Source: Massilia sp. UBA2604
Lineage (GTDB): Bacteria; Pseudomonadota; Gammaproteobacteria; Burkholderiales; Burkholderiaceae_D
Assembly (NCBI GenBank): GCA_002339265.1
Contig: DDKG01000075.1
Coordinates: forward strand, 62,001 to 126,000
Length of the DNA: 64,000 nucleotides
Reading direction: 5' to 3'
Shown: piece by piece, positions 8,221 to 18,064 of the stretch
Position numbering within the stretch: the first letter of the stretch is position 1
Layout of the letters: each line of letters opens with the position of its first letter
Translations under genes and position numbers: made by a program
Notes under the pieces: generated by a model
Told to the model about the DNA's origin: nothing
What the model saw: only the letters and a program-made list of their open reading frames with translations
Databases searched by the model: none

Positions 8221-8712
8221 TCATGCTCCACTGCTGCGGAGATCGACGCGCTGCAGCTTTGGATGGAAGCACTGAAACAGGTCGTTCGGTGTGACCCTGT
8301 GCGCCTCGGCCGGATCGAGCAGGATCGCACCGCCAGCCATCAGCAGCGCAAACACCAGCTCGCTGCACCACCAGGCCGACGTGTCGTTCCAGTTGTCCGA
8401 CGCGAGGAAGGGAATGCCCAAAGCGCCCCAGAAGTCGTAGCCGCGGCCGTCTTGCTCCTCGCCGAATGCGATCGCCTTCTCAAGGTCGGGTACCCATACT
8501 GTCATATCTTGGTACAGAACTACGCCCCTCATCACCTCGTCGACTGTCGTCGCTCTGCAGCCGTGCGTCATCGAAGCCTCGTAGGCCCGATTGCCGGCGA
8601 TCGCGACCACGTGGCTGAAGAAGCGAGAGCCGGAGCAGCGCGCTATCACCAGGCTTGCTGGGTTCCAGGGCCACTTTGTGGTGAACCTTACCGTGACAAC
8701 TCCGGCGCCCAC
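8221..8712 (-). CDS. Papain-like amidase/peptidase, tail-associated
   Basis: A 163-residue protein with the permuted NlpC/P60 (YiiX/CHAP-like) pattern: FFSHVVAIAG with a candidate catalytic histidine early, YEASMTHGC, and WWCSELVFALL with a cysteine in a C-S-E-L-V motif typical of this superfamily. It probably cleaves peptide bonds in peptidoglycan during DNA entry or late lysis. I chose the GTG at 8712 because AGGAGG lies nine bases upstream and the previous gene stops at 8714. It is the last tail-module gene before the lysis cassette. Confidence 0.65.
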   Translation of the reverse strand: MGAGVVTVRFTTKWPWNPASLVIARCSGSRFFSHVVAIAGNRAYEASMTHGCRATTVDEVMRGVVLYQDMTVWVPDLEKAIAFGEEQDGRGYDFWGALGIPFLASDNWNDTSAWWCSELVFALLMAGGAILLDPAEAHRVTPNDLFQCFHPKLQRVDLRSSGA

Positions 8713-8713
8713 G

Positions 8714-9181
8714 CTACGCTCCCTCCTCAACGACGAGCTCTGCCCCCGACCATTGGATTGCCGCGATCTCTTCCGGCGTGCTAGCCGCTGCCAGCTGCGC
8801 TTTCAGTTCCTGCGAGTGGTTGAAGTTCTCGGCGCCCTGGGCGGTCATCGAAGCGTACATGGCACGGAAGGCGTCAATGTCGGCTAACGGCAGCATCGAG
8901 TTGTCGACCGCCTTCCAGCCACCTGGGAAGCCCTCCGGGAAACTATCGAACAGCGCGATATGGTTGGCTACGCCATCGATGTCTGAACGGGAGAGCGAAT
9001 CACACGCAAAGCGCTTGCCTTCGTGGGGGAACGTCGAGAGGTTGGCGACGGCGCGGGCCGAGTTGATTTCCTCGTTCTTGGCCGCGCGCAGCTCTTCAAC
9101 TTTTGGCGCGTATGCGGCCAATTCTTCCTCGGTCATGTCGCGCACGACCGTCTGGCCGTTGATGTACTCGCCGATTTTCAT
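8714..9181 (-). CDS. DUF4376-type tail-associated protein
   Basis: A 155-residue protein. The N-terminus (MKIGEYINGQTVVRDMTEEE) resembles small tail-fibre assembly proteins. The second half (GKRFACDSLSRSDIDGVANHIALF...WKAVDNSMLPLADIDAFRAMYASM) follows the DUF4376 pattern found at the distal tail end of many phages. It overlaps the preceding tail gene by four bases. It is likely a tail-fibre assembly or tip component. Confidence 0.65.
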   Translation of the reverse strand: MKIGEYINGQTVVRDMTEEELAAYAPKVEELRAAKNEEINSARAVANLSTFPHEGKRFACDSLSRSDIDGVANHIALFDSFPEGFPGGWKAVDNSMLPLADIDAFRAMYASMTAQGAENFNHSQELKAQLAAASTPEEIAAIQWSGAELVVEEGA

Positions 9182-10218
9182 TGTTTACGCACTCCATAAA
9201 CGCGGATCGTTCCGCCGGTGAAAGTCGTAGAAGCATCAAGGATCAGTCCGAACCCCGTCACCACTCCTGATGGCAAGAACGCGCCTCGTACAGCGTGTGC
9301 GCGAAAAGCGTCTGTGGGGGATTGGCCGAACCCATCCCAAAGCATCGCTTTGGAATTGGGAGAATTGACGTCCCCGACTTGAAGTACTCCTGACGAAAGA
9401 AGGACTGGGCTCTCGGCGCCGGTGGCACGCAAACGAAAACTACTTGAGCGAGCGCCTGTAAGAACGGCATCGGCGTTTGCGTTGGCTTGCCAGTACCCCG
9501 TTGCGCTTGACACAAGCGCGCCTGCTACTGCAAGTCGAACGTCGATCCTACTGAGAGCCGCCGTAGCGACCTGCATAAAGTGCATAAAGTACCAGTCATG
9601 GTCCGTGTCGAACACGTTAAGCGCGTTGAGTACGCTCGCGCCTGACGGAACAGGGATCGTGCCCAGCAACTCGGTTGCGCCGGGCACGGTGCCCGAGTCG
9701 CCATTGCGGTCGATATAGACCAGCAGCGCATCACCGTTCGTAAATGGGTTGCTGCCGCTGCTTGCTCGGGCCACGACCGACAGGTTGCGGTAACCGGTCG
9801 GCAACGCCACCGCGCTGACGTCGAAGATCGCCCACTTACTTGGGTCGGTCATCTTCACCAGGCGGACGGAACCCTTGACTGCGCTGGTGACGGAACGCAG
9901 GTCGGCCAGAACGTTTGAGATATCGACACCGCCGATAATCTGGATATCCATACGAAGCGTGGCCGAGCCTGTCTGGATCGTATTGCTCAGCCGTAGCTTG
10001 CCGACGCCTGGCCTGCCGTCGACAGTCGAGCCGTCGTAGATGAACGGGAAGGCGTAGGCACCACCGGCAGCCAGAGCATTGAGCGCCGCCAACGTCGCAT
10101 TTACCTCCTTTCCCCACTTAGGAAAATTTCGAAAGACATAATCAACTGCAGCGTCGAAGACCTTCTGCTCCAAGGTCCTAAACGGCAGCTTCGATTCGTC
10201 CAAAAAAGTCTCGATCAT
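9178..10218 (-). CDS. Distal tail protein, possible receptor-binding fibre
   Basis: A 346-residue beta-rich protein (many short alternating hydrophobic strands, Gly/Ser/Thr-rich) with an N-terminal helical section (about 10-50). It starts 0 bases after the upstream tail gene. Position between the tape measure and lysis genes, and the C-terminal beta-rich repeats, suit a tail fibre or receptor-binding protein. No named family is recognised. Confidence 0.5.
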   Translation of the reverse strand: MIETFLDESKLPFRTLEQKVFDAAVDYVFRNFPKWGKEVNATLAALNALAAGGAYAFPFIYDGSTVDGRPGVGKLRLSNTIQTGSATLRMDIQIIGGVDISNVLADLRSVTSAVKGSVRLVKMTDPSKWAIFDVSAVALPTGYRNLSVVARASSGSNPFTNGDALLVYIDRNGDSGTVPGATELLGTIPVPSGASVLNALNVFDTDHDWYFMHFMQVATAALSRIDVRLAVAGALVSSATGYWQANANADAVLTGARSSSFRLRATGAESPVLLSSGVLQVGDVNSPNSKAMLWDGFGQSPTDAFRAHAVRGAFLPSGVVTGFGLILDASTTFTGGTIRVYGVRKQ

Positions 10219-11853
10219 TTAAACAGCCCCTTCAATCACTAGATTCATTTTCGATTGCATTTGATATTCAATAACGTTCTTAAAACTCCCATATCGACCA
10301 AATACCGCTGTTGCCCCATACGGCCCGCCAACCCATACCAGAGGTCGTTGACGCAATTCGAACAGGCGATCCTGTACGTAAGTGATCTCGTCATTAGGCA
10401 CAACCACATCGCACGACATTCGCTTAGCGTAGGGTCGGAGCGTTGTCTTGCTAGTACCGTCGAAGTTAAACGTGGTGCTGGAGAAGTCCTTACCTTCAGT
10501 CGATAAACCAAGAAGGCTCGGGCCGAACTCCTCGACCGGACCGATAGCACACATACCTGCCTTAGCCTGAGCCCCAATCTTCCGGAGACAAATCGTGACG
10601 AGTGCGTTGGCATAGACCGGCATGTCCAGCACAAAGAAATAGGTCTTGCGCTTGATGCGTTTGAACATCCAGTTGAAGTAGCTCGACTGGGAGTTCGACT
10701 CGATCAGGCTGATAACTTCGCTATAGACGACGCCATCGAGCGCATCAACCATACTGAGCGTCAGCTCATGCACGTCCAGATTGCCGAGATAAAGACCCTG
10801 CGCCACCATCTCCGGTGTCAGCACAACCAGGATCTCGTCAGGCATGATGGTTTGCGTATTGTTGTAATCGTCAAACATCGCGCGCCGATTAACGATCCCC
10901 CGCGGGGACCAGGCCCCGGTGTCGGTCAATGCCTTACCCACGTTGCCTGCGATAAGCGACTGAAACACTTCGTAGGATGCTGGATCATGAACCTTCGCAT
11001 CCTTCGCATAGGTCGCCTTAGCGTCGTAAGCTGGCTCGACGATCGGAGCGTTCGAATACACCAGGCCTGCACCAGCGCCGATTACATCAGCAGCGCGGGT
11101 GACGGCGCCGTTGCTCGTTTTGATGGGGCTGGTGATCCGATCACGCTCAAGCTTGGGTAGTCCGACACGTATGGTTACGTCAACGACCTTCCCGGCCGCC
11201 GGCCCGGCAGTGCAGTACAGGTAGGGACGAATCGACCCGGTACTGGCGCCGCCGTCCAGCGTTGCGATATGGAAGATGTGGTTTTGCGATAGCGGGCCAG
11301 CATCGGAAAGCACCAAGGGACCACTGAAGTTATCGCGAACCCATGTCGTGCCAGCGGCGGTCTTTTCCTCCGGGTTAAGCTGAATATCCAGTCCATCGAT
11401 CGAGCCCGCAACGACTTTCGCAAAGAGAGACAGGGCCCATACTTCGCCCGTTGTCGCAGCGGGCGTGCCGATGGACTCAAAGAAGGTGTGCGCGACCGCC
11501 CACGCTCCGGCTGTTGTGCCCGAAATCTGGATATCGATGTAATCGATTCCGCTCTCGATGCCGGTTCCAACGACTGACATCGACAACCCAAGGGTCGAAT
11601 ATGTCATCCAGTTTGTCGGCATTGCGCCTGGCGCGCCGACGGCAGCGCCCTGCATCGTGTTGTTACGGATCCTGTTGGTCGCCTCCGGCTCGGTCAGCGC
11701 ATATGGCGCCTTGCTCAGGTCGGAGGGGTCGTAGGTCACTCCCAGGGTATTGGGCGGCACTTCGACCAGCGCGCCCGTCCGGTCATACACCCACTTAGAG
11801 GATGCGCGCGTGCAAGCAACGTCTCCAATCGTGATAGGCTCAACAATAATCAT
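10219..11853 (-). CDS. Tail tip/spike structural protein
   Basis: A 544-residue protein. The first ~270 residues include a beta-sandwich-like region (residues about 70-230, with ATNRIRNNTMQG and a later ITSPIKTSNGAVTRAAD motif) that I have seen in phage spike and tail proteins carrying carbohydrate-binding-like domains. The second half begins around EPAYDAKATYAKDAKVHDP, a motif typical of tail proteins that close a pre-assembled tip. The start overlaps the tape-measure stop (ATGA). It is probably part of the tail tip complex; this phage has no lambda J homologue. Confidence 0.5.
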   Translation of the reverse strand: MIIVEPITIGDVACTRASSKWVYDRTGALVEVPPNTLGVTYDPSDLSKAPYALTEPEATNRIRNNTMQGAAVGAPGAMPTNWMTYSTLGLSMSVVGTGIESGIDYIDIQISGTTAGAWAVAHTFFESIGTPAATTGEVWALSLFAKVVAGSIDGLDIQLNPEEKTAAGTTWVRDNFSGPLVLSDAGPLSQNHIFHIATLDGGASTGSIRPYLYCTAGPAAGKVVDVTIRVGLPKLERDRITSPIKTSNGAVTRAADVIGAGAGLVYSNAPIVEPAYDAKATYAKDAKVHDPASYEVFQSLIAGNVGKALTDTGAWSPRGIVNRRAMFDDYNNTQTIMPDEILVVLTPEMVAQGLYLGNLDVHELTLSMVDALDGVVYSEVISLIESNSQSSYFNWMFKRIKRKTYFFVLDMPVYANALVTICLRKIGAQAKAGMCAIGPVEEFGPSLLGLSTEGKDFSSTTFNFDGTSKTTLRPYAKRMSCDVVVPNDEITYVQDRLFELRQRPLVWVGGPYGATAVFGRYGSFKNVIEYQMQSKMNLVIEGAV

Positions 11854-14800
11854 TCAGTCTCCTTCACTGCTTTCATTGCGAACGGCACCTCGCCGCGGGT
11901 GGCCGCATCCAAATGGTCAGCGGTGTTCAGGGTGTTGAGTGCAATGGCGCCAAGGCCAGCGTTGATCTCCTCACGCAGGAGCGCGTTCTCGGCGCGTAAA
12001 TGTCCCACCTCCGCACTCAAGCTGCTGACCGCGCGTGCCAGAACGGCACCGTTATCGGCAGGACTGGCGAGCCGCGAGAACATGTCCTTCGTCTGGTTCG
12101 CATTGAAGATCCGTGCCGGCCCGGTTGCTTCGAGCTCAGGACCGTCTTCACCCACGATGCGCCAGCCGCCAGCATGATCGCCGCCGGTAGCGTAGCCAGG
12201 CACACCACGCAACTTCTTCGCTTCATCGCTGTTCTGGAAGGTGTCGCGGATTGCACCAAGGCTCACCCCGCCCTCCAATCGATCCATCCAGTAGTCCAAC
12301 CCCGCTGCGTCCGCAGGCCGGCCAAATACTTCGCCGTATAGCTTCTTGATCTTCGCCTCAGGCGAGTTCGTGATCGAGTCGACCACTGCACTTTGCGAAG
12401 CCCCATTAGCGAGTTGGTCCTGCCAATAGGCCAGCCCCGCGGCGTCTGGAGTACGTCCCAACGCTTGCTGGTAAGCATTGGAGACGGCCGCCGTTCCGCC
12501 AATGACGGGATTTGCCTGAGCCGCTCCAATTGCCGCGGCCAGAGCATCCATGGCTTGCGATAGGCTCAACAGGCCGGTGGCCTGCCCATTCAAAGCGTCG
12601 ATCTGCTCTTGACCGTTTTCCACGATCTGATCCAGGCGCGTGATCTGGTCCTCAAGCGCGCGCAGCGACCGCTCCTCAACCGTCAAAGCCTTATCCGTGA
12701 TGCCGGCGAGGGCTGCGATGTCGCCCTGCGTCTGGTACAAGTCCAGCAGATAATCGTTGTATGAACTGAACTGGTCTGAGGCATCGCGAGTGACGGCACT
12801 CAGTGCGTTCCGCAGGCTTTCAGCATCCGGAAGCGGGCCGCCGGCCTGCGCCTTCGCGAGCGCCGTGCGGATCTGAGCCTGTGCTGCAGCACGTTGTGCG
12901 AGCTGCTGTTCTGGCGAGGTCATACTGTTGAGCGTGCCATTCAGCAGCTGCGCCAGGTTTTGCAACCGACTTACCGCTGCAGCGTGGACATCCACACTCG
13001 CCTGCAGCGCGGCCTTCTCGCGCGACGCGACCCGCTGCAGTGTGAGGAAGGCGCTATCCACGCCGCCGAGCAACGTCGCCGCCGCGGCCTTCACACTCTC
13101 AACTGCCGCCTTCTGTGCCTTTAGCGCCTGCACCTGGTCGAACAATGCGCGCACGCTCTCATCCAGCGCGTCCCGCTGCTGCTCGAGCGCCATTTGCTCC
13201 CGCTGCGCCGACGTCATCGTCAGCGCGTCGTACTCGGCCTGCAGCTGCTTGCGCTGCTCAAGCACCGCAGCAGCCTGCGTCGCAGCTTGCTGCGCCGCTG
13301 CCTCGGTGGCCGGATATACCTGGGCGAAGTCCGCCTGAATCGCCATCAACGCAGCGTATCGCTTCGCACCTTCTTCGGTGGCTAGGGCGCCACTTTCGAT
13401 CAAGTCCAACACAGCCTGCTTGAACTCATCACGGGTGTCGACGCTGGCCAGGCCGAGCGCCGCCATCTGCTCCGTCACCGCCTTCAGCACCGGCGCGTTA
13501 CGCTCGGTCTCGGACAGGAAGTTCTGCTGGAAGAACTGCACACCCGAGGCGAATGCATCCAGGCCGCCAGCAGCCAGGAGAAGACGCTCGCGCGCGGCCA
13601 GCGATGAAACGTCTACCGCACCGAACGTCACCCCGATTGAGGCCAGCGCATCGTCGACCACAGCGTAGTTCGTCGCCAAGCGCTGCAGCGCCGCCGATGC
13701 GGATTCACCTTTCATCTGGAGGTTGACCAGCTCCGGCACTAGGTCCGTGGCCATGGTGTTGGCCAGCCCTTCGAAGTAGGCGGTAATATTGGCCTGCGTC
13801 TCCGCGTCGGTCTTACCGATCGCGATATTGATCGCGTCGGTCCGGCGGGCGATGCTCGATGCGTCTACTCCAAGCGCCTCGGCGAACGCCTTCGTGGACA
13901 CCTTCATCACCCCGTAGGCATCCGACAGCGCTTGGTCCATTTCTGGAGCGACATCCACGCGATCGAAGCCCGATTTGTCGCTGCGGAACCAGCCGCCCTT
14001 CTGTTTCCACTGCTGGATCACCTTGCCGTCGAAGCCGCCCTCGTCCAGGGTGCCCGCGAGATTACTACCGACGACTTCCTTTGGCTTGTGGCCGAACAAG
14101 CGGTTCACGGCGCCGCCCAGCAGGCCACCGACCAGCGAGCCGAGGGCCGTCCCGAGTGGGCCGACAATCGTGCCGACAGCAGCGCCAATCGCTGTGCCGG
14201 CGTTGACCGTTGAATTTCCCGAGCCGCCAAACGCCGAATAGCCGTTCGACAGTGCCCGACCGCCCATCACCCCGCCGAACACGCCACCGGCGATGCCCGC
14301 GGCTGCTCCCAGACCATTCGCCAGTGGGGTCAGCGCCTGGCCACCAGCGGTCGCAAGACCTTGCGATGCCAGAGGGGTGTAGCCCATCGAACTCAAAACG
14401 CTCTGTGCGAAGCCGGCCACGGTGTCACCAAGGGCTGCAAAGCCACCCTGCATGGCGTCGTAGATGCCCTTGACCGAACTGATCGCGCTACCGACGCCGG
14501 TGCCTCCCGCACCGCTTGCGCCTGGAACGGCGCCGAGCCCGAACTGGTTGAGCACGCTCTGTCCGAGCCCATTCAACGTCCCCGAGACAGGCTGCAGCAC
14601 GGCCTGGATCACCGGACGAAGCACCAGGGTGTTGAACATATTCTTCAGCGTGTCGACCAGGTTCTCGGCGAAGCCTTTGCCTTTCTCGAAACCGCGCAAC
14701 AGCGCATCGGTCAAAGACGACTCGATCGTCTCGGACATGCGCTTGCCCTCGTCGGCCAGCTTCTTGACCGCCTCGATTTCCGCATCATGGATGGTCGCTG

Positions 14801-16331
14801 CGGCCTGGGCATTGCGGAGGCTTTTCAGGGCGTTTATCCTGCGCTGGATATCAGCGACTCCAGCGTCCGACAAGACTAGCGACTGCTTCGCCGCCTCGAG
14901 CTCGGCGATCTGGACGTCGGTGATCGCCTCCGGCAGCATGCCATAGGTGCGGATCTTCAGTTCCAGGGCTTCGGTCTGCTTGACGATTCCATCGATGTCG
15001 CGGTCAACCGCAGCAGTAGCGTCGTCCAGCAGCTTTTTCTCGTCAACAGCAGCCTTCGCAGCCGCATCGTTTGCAGCCTTGATCGCAGGCTGCTTGGCGA
15101 GCAGGTCGGCCTGCGCCTTCGTCAGCTGGTCGACCGAGATCGCGCCGTTCGCATATGCCTTGCTGAGCGCTTCCCACTCCTGGGAAAAGGTCCCGCTCAG
15201 GCCCGACAGCTCGGCCAGCAGCTTGGCCTGAGCCTGCTGCTCCTGATTCAGCTTCTTGGTTTCGGCCGCGATCTCGGCCGCGCTCTTGCCGACCACGGTT
15301 CCATGGCGCACGATAGCGGCCATCTCCTCAACGGAGGCGTCACCACTGGCGCCCCAGGCGGCTGCAATCGAGCTTGCCGTGTCCGACCAGCTCTTTCCGA
15401 TGTCGGCTTGCCACTGGCGGCCGATCTCCGCTGCCATCTTGAAATCACCCTGAATAAACGCGACCAGCTGGGCAGCACCCGCCCCGAGGGTCTTGCCGAC
15501 CGTCGAGAATACCTCGACGATGCCGACGCCGACGGTGTAGAGCAGCTTGAGTCCGGATGCCAAGAACTGCGCGGTGTTCTTGAGGGTGTCGCCCTGCGTC
15601 GCGGTTTTGAGGAACTGGCCGGCAAGTGTGCTCAGCGTTGGGAGCAGTTCTGCAGCCACACCTCTCGCCACGCCCTGAGTGCCGAGCATCAGCAAGTCCA
15701 GGGTATCGTTGAAGGATCCGGCCTGCTCGACCGCTTCTTCGCTCAGCGACAGGCCGAGCTGGCGCGCCATCGCATCCATCTCGCGCAGGCCTTCGGAGCC
15801 ACCGTTGAGCAGCGGGAGCATGGCCGCCCCCGATTTTCCGAACACCTCTTGGGCGAGGGCCACCTTCTGGACGCCCTCCTCCATGCTGGCAAACTCATCC
15901 GCCAGCTCGTACAGCATGTCCTTGTTACTCTTGAAAGAACCGTCCAGGTTTTTCGAGCTGATGCCGAGCTTCGCGAACGCATCGCCGTTGTCGACGATCT
16001 GCTTGGATAGCTTCGTCATCGCCCCTTCGAGGGCGCTCGCTTCCATGCCGCCCATCTGGAAGGCCAGCTCGAGGCCGGCCAGGTCTTCGACCGCGACGCC
16101 GATCCGCTGCGACAGGTCGCTCGCCGCGTCGGTGGCATCGATCGCACCTTTGATCCAACCGGTGAAAGCCGCGATCGACAGCGAGGCCCCGACCGCACCA
16201 AGCACGCCACCGATGACGCCACCAGCTTGCGATACCGTTTCTAGAGCGCCGGTCGCCTGTTCGCGGAACCGGCGGAACTCGGAAATTGCGCGATCGGCAA
16301 CGGCTGTGATGATTACTCGAGATTCGCTCAC
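11850..16331 (-). CDS. Tail tape measure protein with C-terminal DUF4214 repeats
   Basis: A 1493-residue protein that sets tail length and helps DNA ejection. The N-terminus is helical and matches lambda-H-type tape measures (RFREQATGALETVSQAGG, then hydrophobic helices). Long Ala/Gln/Lys coiled-coil tracts follow, and a Gly-rich hydrophobic membrane-active segment lies at about 700-800. Unusually, residues about 1285-1375 hold two DUF4214-like repeats (QALGRTPDAAGLAYW and EVFGRPADAAGLDYW), a module common in bacterial surface and S-layer-type proteins. It starts in a four-base overlap with the frameshift product upstream. Confidence 0.92.
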   Translation of the reverse strand: MSESRVIITAVADRAISEFRRFREQATGALETVSQAGGVIGGVLGAVGASLSIAAFTGWIKGAIDATDAASDLSQRIGVAVEDLAGLELAFQMGGMEASALEGAMTKLSKQIVDNGDAFAKLGISSKNLDGSFKSNKDMLYELADEFASMEEGVQKVALAQEVFGKSGAAMLPLLNGGSEGLREMDAMARQLGLSLSEEAVEQAGSFNDTLDLLMLGTQGVARGVAAELLPTLSTLAGQFLKTATQGDTLKNTAQFLASGLKLLYTVGVGIVEVFSTVGKTLGAGAAQLVAFIQGDFKMAAEIGRQWQADIGKSWSDTASSIAAAWGASGDASVEEMAAIVRHGTVVGKSAAEIAAETKKLNQEQQAQAKLLAELSGLSGTFSQEWEALSKAYANGAISVDQLTKAQADLLAKQPAIKAANDAAAKAAVDEKKLLDDATAAVDRDIDGIVKQTEALELKIRTYGMLPEAITDVQIAELEAAKQSLVLSDAGVADIQRRINALKSLRNAQAAATIHDAEIEAVKKLADEGKRMSETIESSLTDALLRGFEKGKGFAENLVDTLKNMFNTLVLRPVIQAVLQPVSGTLNGLGQSVLNQFGLGAVPGASGAGGTGVGSAISSVKGIYDAMQGGFAALGDTVAGFAQSVLSSMGYTPLASQGLATAGGQALTPLANGLGAAAGIAGGVFGGVMGGRALSNGYSAFGGSGNSTVNAGTAIGAAVGTIVGPLGTALGSLVGGLLGGAVNRLFGHKPKEVVGSNLAGTLDEGGFDGKVIQQWKQKGGWFRSDKSGFDRVDVAPEMDQALSDAYGVMKVSTKAFAEALGVDASSIARRTDAINIAIGKTDAETQANITAYFEGLANTMATDLVPELVNLQMKGESASAALQRLATNYAVVDDALASIGVTFGAVDVSSLAARERLLLAAGGLDAFASGVQFFQQNFLSETERNAPVLKAVTEQMAALGLASVDTRDEFKQAVLDLIESGALATEEGAKRYAALMAIQADFAQVYPATEAAAQQAATQAAAVLEQRKQLQAEYDALTMTSAQREQMALEQQRDALDESVRALFDQVQALKAQKAAVESVKAAAATLLGGVDSAFLTLQRVASREKAALQASVDVHAAAVSRLQNLAQLLNGTLNSMTSPEQQLAQRAAAQAQIRTALAKAQAGGPLPDAESLRNALSAVTRDASDQFSSYNDYLLDLYQTQGDIAALAGITDKALTVEERSLRALEDQITRLDQIVENGQEQIDALNGQATGLLSLSQAMDALAAAIGAAQANPVIGGTAAVSNAYQQALGRTPDAAGLAYWQDQLANGASQSAVVDSITNSPEAKIKKLYGEVFGRPADAAGLDYWMDRLEGGVSLGAIRDTFQNSDEAKKLRGVPGYATGGDHAGGWRIVGEDGPELEATGPARIFNANQTKDMFSRLASPADNGAVLARAVSSLSAEVGHLRAENALLREEINAGLGAIALNTLNTADHLDAATRGEVPFAMKAVKETE

Positions 16332-17034
16332 TTCTTTCGTTCACTCCATCCTGACAAGGTCGCGCGCTCCATCGCCTGCACCTCCGAAAACAACTTTGGC
16401 CAGTCCTTGCGCCTGATCTTCCACGCATCACGAACCACGAGGACGCTTTGGTAATTCAGGCCGACGGCGCCGCCTGGCCCGACAACCCACTGGGTCGACA
16501 CGGCCTGGAAGAAGTTCCAGGCCTTGACGCATTCAGGCCAGAGGTAGAGAGGTTCGGCCCGCTGCCGCTCATAGACCGGCGCCAGGCCGAATGCCGCTGC
16601 GGCCTCGCTGACAGCCTCGTCGTCCAGCTCCTCCTGGTCTTCGTCGACGATCCAGCCCAGGGCCGCGTAGCGCGCAACCTGCGCTAGTTTTTTGCTTCGG
16701 CGCTCGTTTCCTTGGCGAAGGCGTTGAAGCACACCAGGGCCATGCCGGGGATGTTCAGCAGCGCATCGAATGCCTCGGGACAGAAATCGGCCGGCTGGCT
16801 GGTCTCCTCGTCGACGACCAGGCGCTGGCCACCCCAATCGGCGGTGACTTCGCGAAGCACGTCCTTCATGTCGAATTCGCCGCTGCTGATGCGCTGCTTG
16901 AGGTCGTCCGCTTGCATGCGCGAGCAGGTCAGCGTGAATTTGAACGGCACGGGCTGGCCCTTGCCGTCCTTGGTGGAGCCTTTGACGGTGACGAGGACGG
17001 TTGGGCTGATAACGGTGGTAAAGCGCTTGCTCAT
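16328..17034 (-). CDS. GT-type tail assembly protein made by -1 frameshift (DUF1799 extension)
   Basis: The reading frame at 16328-16693 has no usable start of its own but joins the tail assembly chaperone by a -1 shift at A_AAA_AAC (16687-16693), one codon before the zero-frame stop. The fused product is about 235 residues. The extension carries the DUF1799 pattern (LYLWPECVKAWNFFQAVSTQWVVGPGGAVGLNY). This is the lambda G/GT arrangement: a minority fusion product recruits tail tube protein to the tape measure. Confidence 0.85.
16684..17034 (-). CDS. Tail assembly chaperone (G-like)
   Basis: A 116-residue protein, normal-frame product, ending KETSAEAKN-stop. It follows the tail tube gene and precedes the tape measure, the fixed position of the G chaperone. 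MKDVLREVTADWGGQ and the DALLNIPGMA region resemble phage tail assembly chaperones of the TAC family. The start at 17034 is used rather than an upstream in-frame codon because it lies just after the tube stop and begins MSKRFTTVISPT. Confidence 0.82.
   Translation of the reverse strand: MSKRFTTVISPTVLVTVKGSTKDGKGQPVPFKFTLTCSRMQADDLKQRISSGEFDMKDVLREVTADWGGQRLVVDEETSQPADFCPEAFDALLNIPGMALVCFNAFAKETSAEAKN
16687..16693 (-). other. -1 ribosomal slippery heptamer
   Basis: On the minus strand, GC-A_AAA_AAC-TAG: the canonical X_XXY_YYZ heptamer A AAA AAC sits directly before the zero-frame TAG stop (16684-16686). Slipping by -1 continues into KKLAQVARYAALGW of the DUF1799 frame. Confidence 0.88.
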
Positions 17035-17074
17035 GATTTTTCCTAGATCGATGCGGGCCAGGCGACCCGCGTGT

Positions 17075-18061
17075 TTATGCAAAGCTGGTGATGATGCGGA
17101 TTTCGTCGTTGCCGGCGACAGGTGTGGCGCGCACGTTGTAGCCGATCAGGCGCTCGCCATTCAGCTCTTCCTTGGTGGGCTCCTTGAACTGGGCCGCCGG
17201 CAAGAACACGGCAACCTTGTCGTTCGGGACGGTGCCGTGGATCAGGCCGAGCGTCTCCTTCGTGGCGGCTTTGACCTTGCCCATGAACGATACTTCCTGG
17301 GCGGCAGTCTGCTTGAGCTTGACGGCGCCGGTGACTTCGCGGTCCGTGATGGCGACCGACTTCCCGCCGAGGATCTTCTGGAAGGTCGCCGTGACGCCCA
17401 GGTCGATGGTCAGGCCCTGGCTCGGATATTCGAGGCCGCCAACAAAGGCCGGCGCGGTGGCGATAGCGTGGGTAGCGCCGATGGTAATATTCCCCGAGTT
17501 GTCATCGGTGACGATCTGCGGCACGCGCCAGGCGGTCAGGGTTGTGGACGGATTGTTCAACGCGGCGATGCCGCCATCGACGCCGATGAGCTTGAAGCTG
17601 ATCACCGGCTTCTCGCCGACGGTCAGGTTCAGCGAGGCCGTGCCGCGCACGCCCAGGAGCTTGTGCAGCACGCCGTCGTCGAAGTAATAGATCGACGACG
17701 ACTCGAAGCCGCCAGAGATCGGGACATAGTCGACACGCACGCCAGCGGTGATGATCTCGGCAAAGCCGATCGAGCGCATGAGCGGTCCCCATGCCGGTGC
17801 CTTGCCCGCCGTGCCGGCGCCGACCAGCTCGATGTCGAATCCGCATTCGACGTACGACGCGCCTGGCAGCTCTTCGGACGCGCCCAGGTATTCGCGAATG
17901 ATGTCGCGCTTGATCCATTCGGCGTTCAGGGCATTGATCGACACGTTGCTGATCACGAGCGCGTTGGCCGCACCTTCAGGGATCGAGTCGACGCCGTACT
18001 CCTCTTCGAGCTTCGCGAGGATCGCCGTCTTGCGAATCAAACGCTGGGTTTCCACAGCCAT
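17075..18061 (-). CDS. Major tail tube protein
   Basis: A 328-residue, beta-rich, single-gene tail tube protein of the long-tailed siphovirus type: an N-terminal AVETQRLIRKTAILAKLEEEYG, then GFDIELVGAGTAGKAPAWGPLMRSIGF, typical of phage tail tube proteins that carry an insertion domain. The lack of a sheath gene and the single tube gene mark the virion as a siphovirus. It is followed by the chaperone/frameshift pair and tape measure. Confidence 0.85.
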   Translation of the reverse strand: MAVETQRLIRKTAILAKLEEEYGVDSIPEGAANALVISNVSINALNAEWIKRDIIREYLGASEELPGASYVECGFDIELVGAGTAGKAPAWGPLMRSIGFAEIITAGVRVDYVPISGGFESSSIYYFDDGVLHKLLGVRGTASLNLTVGEKPVISFKLIGVDGGIAALNNPSTTLTAWRVPQIVTDDNSGNITIGATHAIATAPAFVGGLEYPSQGLTIDLGVTATFQKILGGKSVAITDREVTGAVKLKQTAAQEVSFMGKVKAATKETLGLIHGTVPNDKVAVFLPAAQFKEPTKEELNGERLIGYNVRATPVAGNDEIRIITSFA

Positions 18062-18064
18062 GTG

